Source of the DNA: Rhodocytophaga rosea
GTDB taxonomy: Bacteria; Bacteroidota; Bacteroidia; Cytophagales; 172606-1
Assembly (NCBI RefSeq): GCF_010119975.1
Contig: NZ_CP048222.1
Location: forward strand, 1,819,501 to 1,883,500
Length of the DNA: 64,000 bases
Direction of reading: 5' to 3'
The first letter of the stretch is position 1. Every line of letters begins with the position of its first letter. The notes beneath the pieces are model-generated. The model was given only the letters and a program-made list of their open reading frames with translations. It was not told where the DNA came from and made no database searches. Below are positions 55,870 to 64,000 of the stretch, one piece after another. The translations under genes and the position numbers were made by a program.

Positions 55870-56817
55870 TTGTTTTATAAATGAGAGCTTCAGCGAAGAT
55901 TTCCCCCCAATAAAACGTTTAAACCGGATTAATCCGTAATTGGGCTCTCCCTGGTCAGTCGCAATACCTAGATCCAGAATGCTGTATTGTTGCTCTTGGC
56001 CGTGTTCATATACGCCTTTCATCAACAGCACAGCCGGGCTAAAATGGCGGTATTCAGGGTCATCTGCCGGATAAAAATTATAAAGAATATCCTGGTTGAT
56101 GCGGACGGTTACTGTTAAAGCGATAATTCTGTTGCTATCTTTCACCGTAAATACCTGGTAAATTCCCGGAAACCGCAGAAATAATTGTTCAAAATCAGTG
56201 TATGAAAGCGATATTGGAAAGCCGCCTTTTAATCTGGTGTCCTTAACCATCTGGTAAATAGCTGACAAATCCGGATCAAGTTCCTCTGCAAATACAAAAC
56301 CGTGCCCAATACATTTTTTCAATCTTCTTTTCTCCGAAGCGTGTAACAAGCTTTCAAAAGGTGTTAAAGTAATGGGAATATGATAATTGAGTTCAGTCAA
56401 AGAAATTTGATAACCCTCTCTGGTCAGACTCGCTGTCAGATGCGTTGCTGGTTCGGGTGCGTAACAGAATGGATACGACTTAATATGAATTTCTGTAACA
56501 CCCCGATTCACCGCATACTGGTTGATAGTTTGTATAAAAAAATCCAGGGCTTGTTGAGGCAGCGAAGGATGAATCTCTATAGAACCAAAAGTAGCCCGGC
56601 AGGGACTAACCGCTTTTCCATCCTGCACAAAAAAGCTGAAACGGGCTTCTGCTCTTTTCCTGCGTTTGTGAAATAGATAAAAAGTAGTAAACCTTTGGCA
56701 AGGTTGCTGTCTAAGGTGAATGGGTTCGTTGAACAGATACGCTGGAAACGCACAGTTTATATCCTGTGGCGGATTGATCAGAATATCATACCATGCTTCC
56801 GCATCTGGTTCAATCAT
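55855..56817 (-). CDS. GNAT/FemAB-like acyltransferase
   Basis: The 320-residue protein shows a two-domain GNAT/FemAB-like layout. The N-terminal half is FSFFVQDGKAVSPCRATFGS with EIHIKSYPFCY; the C-terminal half is LHASEKRRLKKCIGHGFVFA, TVKDSNRIIALTVTVRINQD, FSPAVLLMKGVYEHG and LDLGIATDQGEP. FemAB-like enzymes add amino acids or acyl groups to cell-wall or other acceptors. The acceptor here is unknown. Its start overlaps the end of the next upstream gene by 8 bp, so the two are co-translated. Confidence 0.75.
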   Translation of the reverse strand: MIEPDAEAWYDILINPPQDINCAFPAYLFNEPIHLRQQPCQRFTTFYLFHKRRKRAEARFSFFVQDGKAVSPCRATFGSIEIHPSLPQQALDFFIQTINQYAVNRGVTEIHIKSYPFCYAPEPATHLTASLTREGYQISLTELNYHIPITLTPFESLLHASEKRRLKKCIGHGFVFAEELDPDLSAIYQMVKDTRLKGGFPISLSYTDFEQLFLRFPGIYQVFTVKDSNRIIALTVTVRINQDILYNFYPADDPEYRHFSPAVLLMKGVYEHGQEQQYSILDLGIATDQGEPNYGLIRFKRFIGGKSSLKLSFIKQIATP

Positions 56818-57319
56818 AGAGTAAACTATCGGCTTTTAAATTCCGGCCTTTTATGTTTTCAATTTCACTCAGCGCAAAACGATGCAGGCTATTTTCCGGG
56901 CCTTTTTTAATAAACCGGATCACCTGGTCTATGGGGAGAATAAAGCTTCTCTTTCCTCTCACCAATATTGCCGATGTACCCATGGTTTCAAAGTAGGCTT
57001 CCTGTACTTTTGTGCTTTGGTACGGAAAATAATCTTCCCAGTTTTTCCATTGATAACCTTTTGGTGAATGTCTGGCAATTACTTCTCCCAGGTAAAAACC
57101 TATCGCCCAGATAGAATTTTCTATTTGCGTTTCGTCCAGCTCGTCTTTGGCTACATAGATAGAAAATAAATAGCAATCCACATAATACAAACTATCGAGG
57201 GTGAAATCAAACCTGACTGGGTTCAGGTTATGCCTGAAAGCGAGTCCGCCCATAATGGCAGCTTTTCCGGTCAGGGTTTTCAAAAATATATTTTTATAGC
57301 TTAATACATGTCTTTCCAT
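56810..57319 (-). CDS. Hypothetical protein co-transcribed with the GNAT-like gene
   Basis: The 169-residue soluble protein is not recognised. It contains NSIWAIGFYLGEVIARHSPK, YQWKNWEDYFPYQ and RGKRSFILPIDQVIRFIKKG. Its 3' end overlaps the GNAT-like gene start by 8 bp, indicating one operon. It is divergent from the argF-type gene with a 94-bp gap. Confidence 0.78.
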   Translation of the reverse strand: MERHVLSYKNIFLKTLTGKAAIMGGLAFRHNLNPVRFDFTLDSLYYVDCYLFSIYVAKDELDETQIENSIWAIGFYLGEVIARHSPKGYQWKNWEDYFPYQSTKVQEAYFETMGTSAILVRGKRSFILPIDQVIRFIKKGPENSLHRFALSEIENIKGRNLKADSLLYD

Positions 57320-57413
57320 CGTGAATATGATTTAAATATTTATTTTTACCGCATTCATTGTAGATATATACGTAAATGTTGCCTGTAGCGGTTCAACTTA
57401 AATTCTGACCACC

Positions 57414-58370
57414 TTGAAACACTTTCTTTCTGTGAAAGACGTGCCTGATCTTTCAGCTTTGGTAAAAGAAGCATTGGCACAAAAACAAAATCCTTTTGGC
57501 AATAAACACCTTGGCCAGAACAAAACATTAGGATTGCTATTTTTCAATGCCAGCCTGCGAACCAGGCTCAGTACCCAGAAAGCGGCTCAAAACCTGGGGA
57601 TGGAAGTAATGGTGATGAATGTAACGCAGGATAGCTGGGGACTAGAGATGCAGGAAGGCGCTGTGATGAATGGCGATAAGGCAGAGCATGTAAAAGAAGG
57701 TGCCGCTGTAATTGGCCAGTATTGCGATATTATTGGGGTACGTTCGTTTGCCGGCCTCACAGATAAAGAAAAAGACTGCCAGGATGAAGTAATCTCGCAG
57801 TTTGTAAAATATGCAGGGGTTCCGATTGTAAGCCTGGAATCAGCCTTGCGTCATCCCCTGCAATCGCTCACAGATGTGATTACCATTGAAGAATATAAAA
57901 CCAAACCAAGGCCAAAAGTGGTACTTACCTGGGCACCTCATCCGAAAGCATTGCCCCAGGCTGTTCCCAATTCATTCTCCGAATGGATGAATGTAGCCAA
58001 TGTAGATTTTATCATTACTCATCCCGAAGGCTACGAACTGGATACAGAATTTACTGGTAAAGCCAGAATTACTTATAACCAGAAGGAAGCCTTTGAAGGA
58101 GCTGATTTTATATATGCCAAAAACTGGTCATCCTACCAGCAGTATGGGCAGATTGTGTCTAAAGATCCTGCCTGGACAGTAAATGCAGAGAAAATGAAAC
58201 TCACCAATAAGGCTAAATTCATGCATTGCCTTCCTGTACGCCGCAATGTAGTAGTAATGGACGAAGTGTTAGACAGCCCGGAATCCATTGTCATTCCACA
58301 AGCAGGTAACCGGGTATGGGCAGCACAGGCCGTGTTAAAAGAAATACTAACAAGTTTACCAGGTAAGTGA
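57414..58370 (+). CDS. argF: N-acyl-L-ornithine carbamoyltransferase (acetyl/succinylornithine type)
   Basis: The 318-residue enzyme starts with TTG at 57414; an in-frame TAA just upstream (57399) and no nearby ATG support this. Motifs include FFNASLRTRLSTQ (carbamoyl-phosphate binding), GDKAEH, RHPLQSLTD, TWAPHPKALPQAVPNS and MHCLPVRRN. It aligns closely from memory with Bacteroides fragilis succinylornithine transcarbamylase. The residue at the known specificity position 90 (Pro in B. fragilis, Glu in the Xanthomonas acetylornithine enzyme) is Ala here. It makes N-acyl-citrulline in arginine biosynthesis. argB follows 90 bp downstream. Confidence 0.92.
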   Translation: MKHFLSVKDVPDLSALVKEALAQKQNPFGNKHLGQNKTLGLLFFNASLRTRLSTQKAAQNLGMEVMVMNVTQDSWGLEMQEGAVMNGDKAEHVKEGAAVIGQYCDIIGVRSFAGLTDKEKDCQDEVISQFVKYAGVPIVSLESALRHPLQSLTDVITIEEYKTKPRPKVVLTWAPHPKALPQAVPNSFSEWMNVANVDFIITHPEGYELDTEFTGKARITYNQKEAFEGADFIYAKNWSSYQQYGQIVSKDPAWTVNAEKMKLTNKAKFMHCLPVRRNVVVMDEVLDSPESIVIPQAGNRVWAAQAVLKEILTSLPGK

Positions 58371-58372
58371 TT

Positions 58373-58443
58373 GAGAGAATGAGTGATTGAGCGAGTAAAT
58401 ACAATTGTGTCATTTCCTATATCACTCAATCACACATTCTCTC
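58373..58443. repeat. Long inverted repeat filling the argF-argB gap
   Basis: Arms 58373-58391 and 58425-58443 pair at 18 of 19 positions around a 33-base loop. They occupy nearly the whole intergenic space. A related GAGTGATTGAGAGA sequence occurs at 3022-3035 next to ansA, so the element is dispersed. Confidence 0.75.
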
Positions 58444-58460
58444 ACTCGCACTTTATATGT

Positions 58461-59267
58461 ATGCAAGAACTCTATATTATTAAGATTGGCGGAAATATAA
58501 TTGATGACGCAGCCTCAACAGATGCTTTTTTGAAACGCTTTGCCAGTTTGCCTTTCCATAAGATACTGGTACATGGCGGTGGAAAAGTAGCTACCCAGAT
58601 GGCTTCCAGACTTAATATACCCACTACGATGATAGAAGGCCGCCGCATCACCGACCAGCCCATGCTGGAAGTGGTAACGATGGTATATGGCGGATTAGTC
58701 AATAAAACTCTGGTGGCAAAATTGCAGGCGAATGATTGTAATGCCATTGGTTTAACCGGGGCAGATGGCGCTTGTATTGTCGCTAAAAAACGGGAAGTTG
58801 CCAATATTGATTATGGTTTTGCTGGAGATATTACCGCCGTAAATGATAAATTACTTACCAGTTTGTTAACACAGGATCTGGTACCAGTAATTGCTCCGCT
58901 TACGTTCGATAAACAAGGCACCTTGCTCAATACCAATGCAGATACGATGGCTTCTTTTCTGGCAGTTGCGCTTTGCAAAAATTTCAGGGTAACGCTGGTA
59001 TATTGTTTTGAAAAGAAAGGAGTATTATCCGATCCTCAGGACGATGAATCCGTGATTGACTATATCTCGCCTGAGAAATATGCCAGGTTGAAAAATGAAG
59101 GAATTATTTCCAAAGGAATGGTTCCCAAGCTTGATAATGCTTTTCATGCGCTACATCAAGGTTTAGAGAAAGTAATTATCTGCCATGCGGATGAATTAAA
59201 TAAAGTTGCGAATAGCCATTCAAGCCATAGCGGAACAGTACTTACGTTGGAAGAAATTGGAGGCTAG
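58461..59267 (+). CDS. argB: N-acetylglutamate (N-acylglutamate) kinase
   Basis: I start at the ATG at 58461, giving 268 residues that open with MQELYIIKIGGNIIDD, the family start. The motifs HGGGKVATQ, GLTGADGACIVAKKR and NADTMASFLAVAL are those of amino-acid kinases. The enzyme phosphorylates an N-acylglutamate in arginine biosynthesis. An upstream frame start at 58383 runs through the inverted repeat and is rejected. Confidence 0.93.
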   Translation: MQELYIIKIGGNIIDDAASTDAFLKRFASLPFHKILVHGGGKVATQMASRLNIPTTMIEGRRITDQPMLEVVTMVYGGLVNKTLVAKLQANDCNAIGLTGADGACIVAKKREVANIDYGFAGDITAVNDKLLTSLLTQDLVPVIAPLTFDKQGTLLNTNADTMASFLAVALCKNFRVTLVYCFEKKGVLSDPQDDESVIDYISPEKYARLKNEGIISKGMVPKLDNAFHALHQGLEKVIICHADELNKVANSHSSHSGTVLTLEEIGG

Positions 59268-59372
59268 AAGTTAGAATTTGTAAGATGGATAGTTTAAAAT
59301 TATTCATACTCAATTATTATAAACTACCATCAGAATTGCTCTTCTGATTTTTGATAAATCAATATTGACTGA

Positions 59373-60434
59373 ATGAAAAATACCTTATTTCCAGATGCCC
59401 TTGAATTATTAAAGAATCTAATTACCACCCCCTCTTTCAGCCGGGAAGAGGAAGGCACAGCCGCTCATATCGAAGATTTTTTTCGCAACAAACACATTCC
59501 CATACAAAGATTAAAAAATAACATCTGGGCTTTTAATAAACATTTTGATCCTGCACTTCCCACCGTTCTGCTCAATTCTCACCACGATACTGTAAAACCC
59601 AATCCTTCCTGGACACTTTCACCTTTTGAGCCGCTTATACAAGAGGGCAAACTATTCGGATTGGGGAGTAATGATGCTGGCGGATGCCTGGTATCGCTGA
59701 TGGCTACCTTTTGTCATTATTATGAAAAACAGGATTTAAAATACAACTTGTTATTGGCAGCTACAGCAGAAGAGGAAATTTCCGGTACCAATGGACTAGA
59801 ATTGATTTTACCTCAGCTTCCCGATTTAGAATTTGCCATTGTGGGTGAACCGACCCAGATGAATATGGCCATTGCTGAAAAAGGACTGATGGTCATAGAT
59901 TGTGTGGCCCATGGGCGTTCCGGGCATGCAGCCAGGGAAGAAGGTGATAATGCCATTCTAAAAGCCATCCGGGATATTGAGTGGATTACCAGTTACCGTT
60001 TTCCGGAAGTTTCGCCTTTCCTGGGTCCTATAAAAATGTCAGTGACTATTATTCAGGCTGGCACCCAGCACAATGTAGTACCAGATACTTGCACCTTCAC
60101 GATTGATGTACGGACGACCGAAAAATATGGCAATGAACAAGTACTCGATGTGCTGAAACAAAATTTAATTTCCGAAGTAAAACCCCGCTCAGTACGGCTC
60201 AAACCTTCCAGCATTCCCCTGCAACATCCCATCGTACAGGCCGGTTTACAATTTAACCTGAGTACTTATGGTTCACCTACCACTTCTGACCAGGCTTTAC
60301 TTAATATTCCTTCCCTGAAAATGGGGCCTGGTGATTCGGCTCGTTCTCACACGGCCAATGAATTTATCTACCTGGAAGAAATTGAAAAAGGAATAGATTT
60401 ATATATCCGCTTATTAGAAAAAGTGATTATATAG
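59373..60434 (+). CDS. argE: ArgE/DapE-family M20 deacylase
   Basis: The 353-residue M20 metallopeptidase has metal and catalytic motifs LLNSHHDTVKP, LGSNDAGGCL, AAEEEISG and VGEPTQMNMA, and a dimerisation domain with GRSGHAAREEGDNA. In this context it should remove the N-acyl group from acyl-ornithine or acyl-citrulline, completing the linear arginine pathway. It is 105 bp from argB in the same direction. Confidence 0.9.
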   Translation: MKNTLFPDALELLKNLITTPSFSREEEGTAAHIEDFFRNKHIPIQRLKNNIWAFNKHFDPALPTVLLNSHHDTVKPNPSWTLSPFEPLIQEGKLFGLGSNDAGGCLVSLMATFCHYYEKQDLKYNLLLAATAEEEISGTNGLELILPQLPDLEFAIVGEPTQMNMAIAEKGLMVIDCVAHGRSGHAAREEGDNAILKAIRDIEWITSYRFPEVSPFLGPIKMSVTIIQAGTQHNVVPDTCTFTIDVRTTEKYGNEQVLDVLKQNLISEVKPRSVRLKPSSIPLQHPIVQAGLQFNLSTYGSPTTSDQALLNIPSLKMGPGDSARSHTANEFIYLEEIEKGIDLYIRLLEKVII

Positions 60435-60754
60435 AAAGCTGAATCAGGCTACTGAGCATATAAATTACCCTGTATATTCACTTACCAGATGGCATGGCTG
60501 TCTTTCACACTTGCTCTATTCAACTCCTGCGATTTTCTTAGTTTTATTTAATATAAAATAGTACTAAACCATGCAAATTTTTAGTATACTGGCAATTATT
60601 TTTCCTGAATTACACCTAATGATAGTATTACAGTAATGTTATAAAATCCGTGACTTGCCAGCTTGTCAACCATAAAAAAATAAAAGAAGATCAGAGTCAA
60701 TATTATTAACATATGCAGGCATTTCTGGCTGCAAAAAAGATCAGAAAAGAAGTA

Positions 60755-62014
60755 ATGAAACAAATTATTTACTTAGCCTTTCTTTATTTAAGTGTAGTAT
60801 CATGCCGCACAAGTATAAAAACCGAAGAACGTACCGAATTGACCGGAACAAAAATAGCTCTAGCTTCTAAAGGAACCTTTGGATATGACCTGGCTTTTCT
60901 GCAAGAATATGACAGCGTAATTGTTCTGTCGAATCCTGCTCAGCAAGCCCAGATTATCGTTTCGCCCAGGTTGCAGGGACGGGTAATGACCAGTACTTCT
61001 CAAGGCTCAGATGGGAAAAGTTATGGCTGGGTTAATTATGAATTAATTGCCTCCCGTGCGTTTCAGCCCCACATCAATGCCTTCGGCGGCGAAGACCGCT
61101 TCTGGCTCGGTCCGGAAGGCGGACAATTCTCTATATTTTTCAAAAAAGGCGACCCCTTCGACCTTACTCATTGGCAAACACCGGTAGCTGTAGATACAGA
61201 GTCTTTTCAAGTGATTTCCCATTCTCCCGACCGGGTTCAGTTAAGAAAAGACATGGAAGTTCAAAATTACTCTGGTGCTTCCTTTCAGTTAAGGGTAAAC
61301 CGGAGTGTACGGCTGCTTTCAGAAATAGATATTAGCAAGCTCCTCGCCTATAGCCTGACTGATTCTATTAAAGCAGTTGGTTTTGAGTCAGATAACCGTA
61401 TCACCAATATAGGAACACAAGCCTGGGAGCCATCCAGCGGATTAGTATCAGTATGGATACTGGGCATGTTCCGGCCATCTCCGGCCACTACAATCATTAT
61501 TCCCATTAAGGAAGGTTCAGAACAGGAATTAGGTCCTCCGGTAAATGACAGGTATTTTGGTAAAGTACCCGACGACCGGCTAGATGTGCAGGGAAAAGTA
61601 TTGTATTTCAAAGGGGATGGGCAGCAAAGAGGCAAGATTGGCGTTCCTTTTAATCGGGCAAAACCGATGCTGGGCAGCTATGATGCCCAGCAGGGAATTC
61701 TTACTATTGTTCAGTTCAATCTGCCTGAAACGCCGAGCACCTATGTTAATTCTTTATGGGAGATTCAAAAGGATCCCTTCTCTGGCGATGTAATTAACTC
61801 TTATAATGATGGTCCGGCAGAACCCGGCGCAAAACCAATGGGGCCATTTTATGAACTGGAAACTTCCTCTCCGGCAGCGGCTCTTGCACCAGGCCGCAGT
61901 CTTTCACATGTTCACCGTACCTTTCACTTTGAAGGCCCTATGGAAGAATTAGACAAGCTCTGCCAGGCTACTTTAGGTGTGCCTTTACAGGAAGTAGTAA
62001 AAGCCCTTTTGTAA
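60755..62014 (+). CDS. DUF6786-like lipoprotein
   Basis: The start at 60755 gives a lipoprotein signal (IIYLAFLYLSVVSC); a start at 60713 would add 14 basic residues before it. The 419-residue product has a beta-rich pattern (QAQIIVSPRLQGRVMTSTSQ, FGGEDRFWLGPEGGQFSIFF, VSVWILGMFRPSPATTIIIP). I associate it tentatively with the DUF6786 family, possibly carbohydrate-related. Gap of 278 bp upstream shows nothing else. Confidence 0.72.
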   Translation: MKQIIYLAFLYLSVVSCRTSIKTEERTELTGTKIALASKGTFGYDLAFLQEYDSVIVLSNPAQQAQIIVSPRLQGRVMTSTSQGSDGKSYGWVNYELIASRAFQPHINAFGGEDRFWLGPEGGQFSIFFKKGDPFDLTHWQTPVAVDTESFQVISHSPDRVQLRKDMEVQNYSGASFQLRVNRSVRLLSEIDISKLLAYSLTDSIKAVGFESDNRITNIGTQAWEPSSGLVSVWILGMFRPSPATTIIIPIKEGSEQELGPPVNDRYFGKVPDDRLDVQGKVLYFKGDGQQRGKIGVPFNRAKPMLGSYDAQQGILTIVQFNLPETPSTYVNSLWEIQKDPFSGDVINSYNDGPAEPGAKPMGPFYELETSSPAAALAPGRSLSHVHRTFHFEGPMEELDKLCQATLGVPLQEVVKALL

Positions 62015-62059
62015 GGTTAATAATATGATTGGCAACCTTCCAGAAATTGGTATTAGGTG

Positions 62060-62392
62060 TTAATTCTTATTCTTATCGATTATCAAATAGTCATCTAATA
62101 CCTCTCCGTCTAAGTCTACTTCCAGTTCATAATATCCAATCGGCTCTAATCTTTTATACCATATACCTTTAGGATCATCAATATAAATTCCTATTCGAGT
62201 TCGGATTACAGCACATTTATGGTCATTTTCGACATGGAGTTCATGTCTTTCAAATTCAAACTTTAATGCAGAACGTTGATACCCTCCAAATAAATTAATA
62301 TCAAATTCACTTATTGATTGAAGAGCTTTCTCCTTCAATTTATGTTTCCTAGTAAACTCAATTAGGCTCTTCTCTGCTTGTTTTATATCCAT
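62060..62392 (-). CDS. Hypothetical protein
   Basis: The 110-residue soluble protein is charged and beta-rich (LKFEFERHELHVENDHKCAV, IGIYIDDPKGIWYKR, LEVDLDGEVLDDYLI). It resembles small immunity-like proteins in general character, but no toxin is nearby. No family is recognised. It is convergent with the lipoprotein gene (46-bp gap). Confidence 0.7.
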   Translation of the reverse strand: MDIKQAEKSLIEFTRKHKLKEKALQSISEFDINLFGGYQRSALKFEFERHELHVENDHKCAVIRTRIGIYIDDPKGIWYKRLEPIGYYELEVDLDGEVLDDYLIIDKNKN

Positions 62393-62430
62393 TTACCGTG
62401 ATGTCTAATTAACTACTAATAGCCAAATCA

Positions 62431-63225
62431 TTATTCCAGCACCAGTTCACTGGCTTTGGCAAAACGCAAACCTTTTTTTCTGGCTTCCTCATAAATAGGC
62501 GCTCCCAGATATCCCAGGCCAGTTACATCCGACATACAATCCTCTACAATAATCATTTTCTGCGCTAAAGCCGGCGCATGAATCAGCACTTGTTTCAGAC
62601 TGGTAGCCACACAATGCGATCTGGCTTCTCCAGCCAGATAAATATGGTCATACTGGCTGAGGGTATCAATTAACCGGCGGTTCAATTGCGTTTCCGGATT
62701 TCCTTCCATAGGAATTTGGGCCATAAAAATACCAAAATGTTCGGTTAAAGGATTGGTGCCTTTGATGACCGCTTCGTAATTTTTTCCGGTGGTAACCGCC
62801 CAGTCATGCACAGCCTGCTGAATATTTTCTTCCAAAGCCGCTCCCTTTGAACCAGCCAGACAGTGTTCCGGCCAAATGAAATGAGGAAATTCACCTTGTT
62901 TTTCCAATGCTTTTACGTATTGAATGGCTTCCGCTACATGAAACCTGGGAATCCATTTTCCATGTTCAATATCGGCTGAATTAATTTGCGTAAAGGGGGG
63001 AGGAAAATGTCCCTGTGCATCTTTCCAGAAAGCAGGATGTGATATGTCATTTACAGGATGGGTATCCAGGGTAACACAGATATAATCGATGGCAGAAATA
63101 TGCCGGGTAATGAGTTTATTTAACCGCTGCATATCTTCCTGAGCGCCAGGCACAAAAAGCGCTCCCTGTGGATGACAAAAGTCATACTGGGCATCAATAA
63201 TCAAAAAAGCATGTGTATTATTCAT
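62431..63225 (-). CDS. Isochorismatase-fold cysteine hydrolase (nicotinamidase-like)
   Basis: I start at the ATG at 63225 (MNNTHAFLIIDAQYDFC), giving 264 residues; the start at 63288 adds 21 less conserved residues. The catalytic Asp (IIDAQYDF) and Cys (GEARSHCVATSL) are visible. The segments FIWPEHCLAGSKGAAL and EAVIKGTNPLTEHF fit long nicotinamidase-like members. It probably hydrolyses nicotinamide or a related amide; activity is inferred. Confidence 0.85.
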   Translation of the reverse strand: MNNTHAFLIIDAQYDFCHPQGALFVPGAQEDMQRLNKLITRHISAIDYICVTLDTHPVNDISHPAFWKDAQGHFPPPFTQINSADIEHGKWIPRFHVAEAIQYVKALEKQGEFPHFIWPEHCLAGSKGAALEENIQQAVHDWAVTTGKNYEAVIKGTNPLTEHFGIFMAQIPMEGNPETQLNRRLIDTLSQYDHIYLAGEARSHCVATSLKQVLIHAPALAQKMIIVEDCMSDVTGLGYLGAPIYEEARKKGLRFAKASELVLE

Positions 63226-63462
63226 TGGGTTAATATTTAATGGATCAAAGTTAGTGTATTTTTTACAATAAGCAAAAAGTTCTATCATGCAAAACCTAAA
63301 AGATGGCTCTATGTAAGCTTACTACCTGCAAAAAATATTCGATTTAGATAAATTATTACAAGAGTTTAAACTCACCCTAAAAGGCGCAAACCATCCGGTT
63401 ATAAAGAAATATCTTTACCATATTACCTTTTTCGTGTTCGTTTAATTTAAACTGTTACCACA

Positions 63463-63951
63463 ATGTCAAAAGAAAATACCGTGTCTATTCAGATGGCGGC
63501 GGCTGATATAAAGAAGATCCTGGATGCCTTCAAAACCATTGAATCTACGCTGAAGCCTTACTTAATTGCCCTTACGCCTGAGGAAAGGAAGCAATTACCC
63601 AAAATGAGTGATAAAACTGTGCCCTTTGTAGAGAAGACATTAGATTACGCCCGTTCTAATCCGCAGTTTGCCCCGGCTTATATGAGTATTCCCGAGTTAA
63701 AAATTGATATTGAAGCGGTTTACACCCTTACTCAGATTGCCCGTCCGCTGGACCAGCTAGGGGAAGGTATTAGTGATACGATGATGCTGGCCGGCAGCGA
63801 AGCGTATATTGCCGCTCTGGCCTATTATAATTCAGTAAAGCAGGCAGCCAAAATGAATGTACCTGGTGCCAGAGCCATTTATGATGATTTGAGCAAACGT
63901 TTCCCTGGCCGTCCGAAAGCAGATTCTACTAAAAATACTGTACAGGCTTAG
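63463..63951 (+). CDS. Conserved hypothetical helical protein
   Basis: The 162-residue soluble protein is largely helical (MAAADIKKILDAFKTIESTL, VPFVEKTLDYARSNPQF, AYIAALAYYNSVKQAAKMNV). It has no signal peptide and no recognised catalytic motif. It resembles uncharacterised Bacteroidota proteins. It is the last gene in the window and seems to stand alone. Confidence 0.75.
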   Translation: MSKENTVSIQMAAADIKKILDAFKTIESTLKPYLIALTPEERKQLPKMSDKTVPFVEKTLDYARSNPQFAPAYMSIPELKIDIEAVYTLTQIARPLDQLGEGISDTMMLAGSEAYIAALAYYNSVKQAAKMNVPGARAIYDDLSKRFPGRPKADSTKNTVQA

Positions 63952-64000
63952 GTTAGCTTTGTAGATAAATGGCAGATAGTTAACGAGTTTAACGCCTAAT

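Overview
The window reads as a chromosome segment of a Bacteroidota bacterium, most likely order Cytophagales (inference). Supporting signs are two SusC/SusD pairs, a FecI/FecR sigma/anti-sigma pair, a type IX secretion C-terminal domain relic, TAnnTTTG promoter boxes, A-rich leaders instead of strong Shine-Dalgarno sites, an argF of the Bacteroides succinylornithine type, and PadR plus a prefix-domain ABC permease. No integrase, transposase, plasmid, phage or CRISPR feature was seen.

Layout. 1-1.65 kb: minus-strand exbB / small membrane protein / exbD (exbD cut by the window edge), then tRNA-Ser(GGA). 1.9-4.0 kb: asparaginase and TatD, separated by a 16-copy 8-bp tandem repeat. 4.1-9.7 kb: a decaying stretch with a broken CHU_C-type T9SS domain, an intact metallophosphatase, a frameshifted LytTR regulator and a frameshifted serine hydrolase. 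10.4-16.7 kb: heavy-metal efflux with an RND pump fused to its TolC-like outer-membrane factor, plus an adaptor lipoprotein.

17-33.4 kb is the most interesting block. ECF sigma, FecR, STN-containing SusC and SusD are followed by a co-directional group of genes whose products nearly all carry export signals: a Tat-signal SelA-like PLP enzyme, a Sec-signal amidohydrolase/deacetylase, a PQQ-type dehydrogenase fused to cytochrome c, a separate cytochrome c, a second PQQ-type dehydrogenase, a Tat-signal RidA and a second Tat-signal SelA-like paralogue. I infer an envelope-located pathway in which an imported ligand is oxidised, deacylated and deaminated outside the cytoplasm, with RidA clearing the enamine/imine product. 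The substrate is unknown; an amino-sugar acid is the best guess. 33.4-41.7 kb holds an opposing SusC/SusD/FG-GAP-ASPIC group without sigma genes.

42.6-56 kb: PadR plus permease, a phytanoyl-dioxygenase/AraC divergent pair, a 38-residue basic Ala/Lys protein missed by length filters, cold-shock protein, SixA-like phosphatase, a lipoprotein, an M1 peptidase and a POT peptide transporter. 57.4-60.4 kb: arginine biosynthesis (argF-type, argB, argE-type). 60.7-64 kb: a lipoprotein, two hypotheticals and an isochorismatase-fold hydrolase. All functions are assigned by reading motifs and family resemblance; no search was run.
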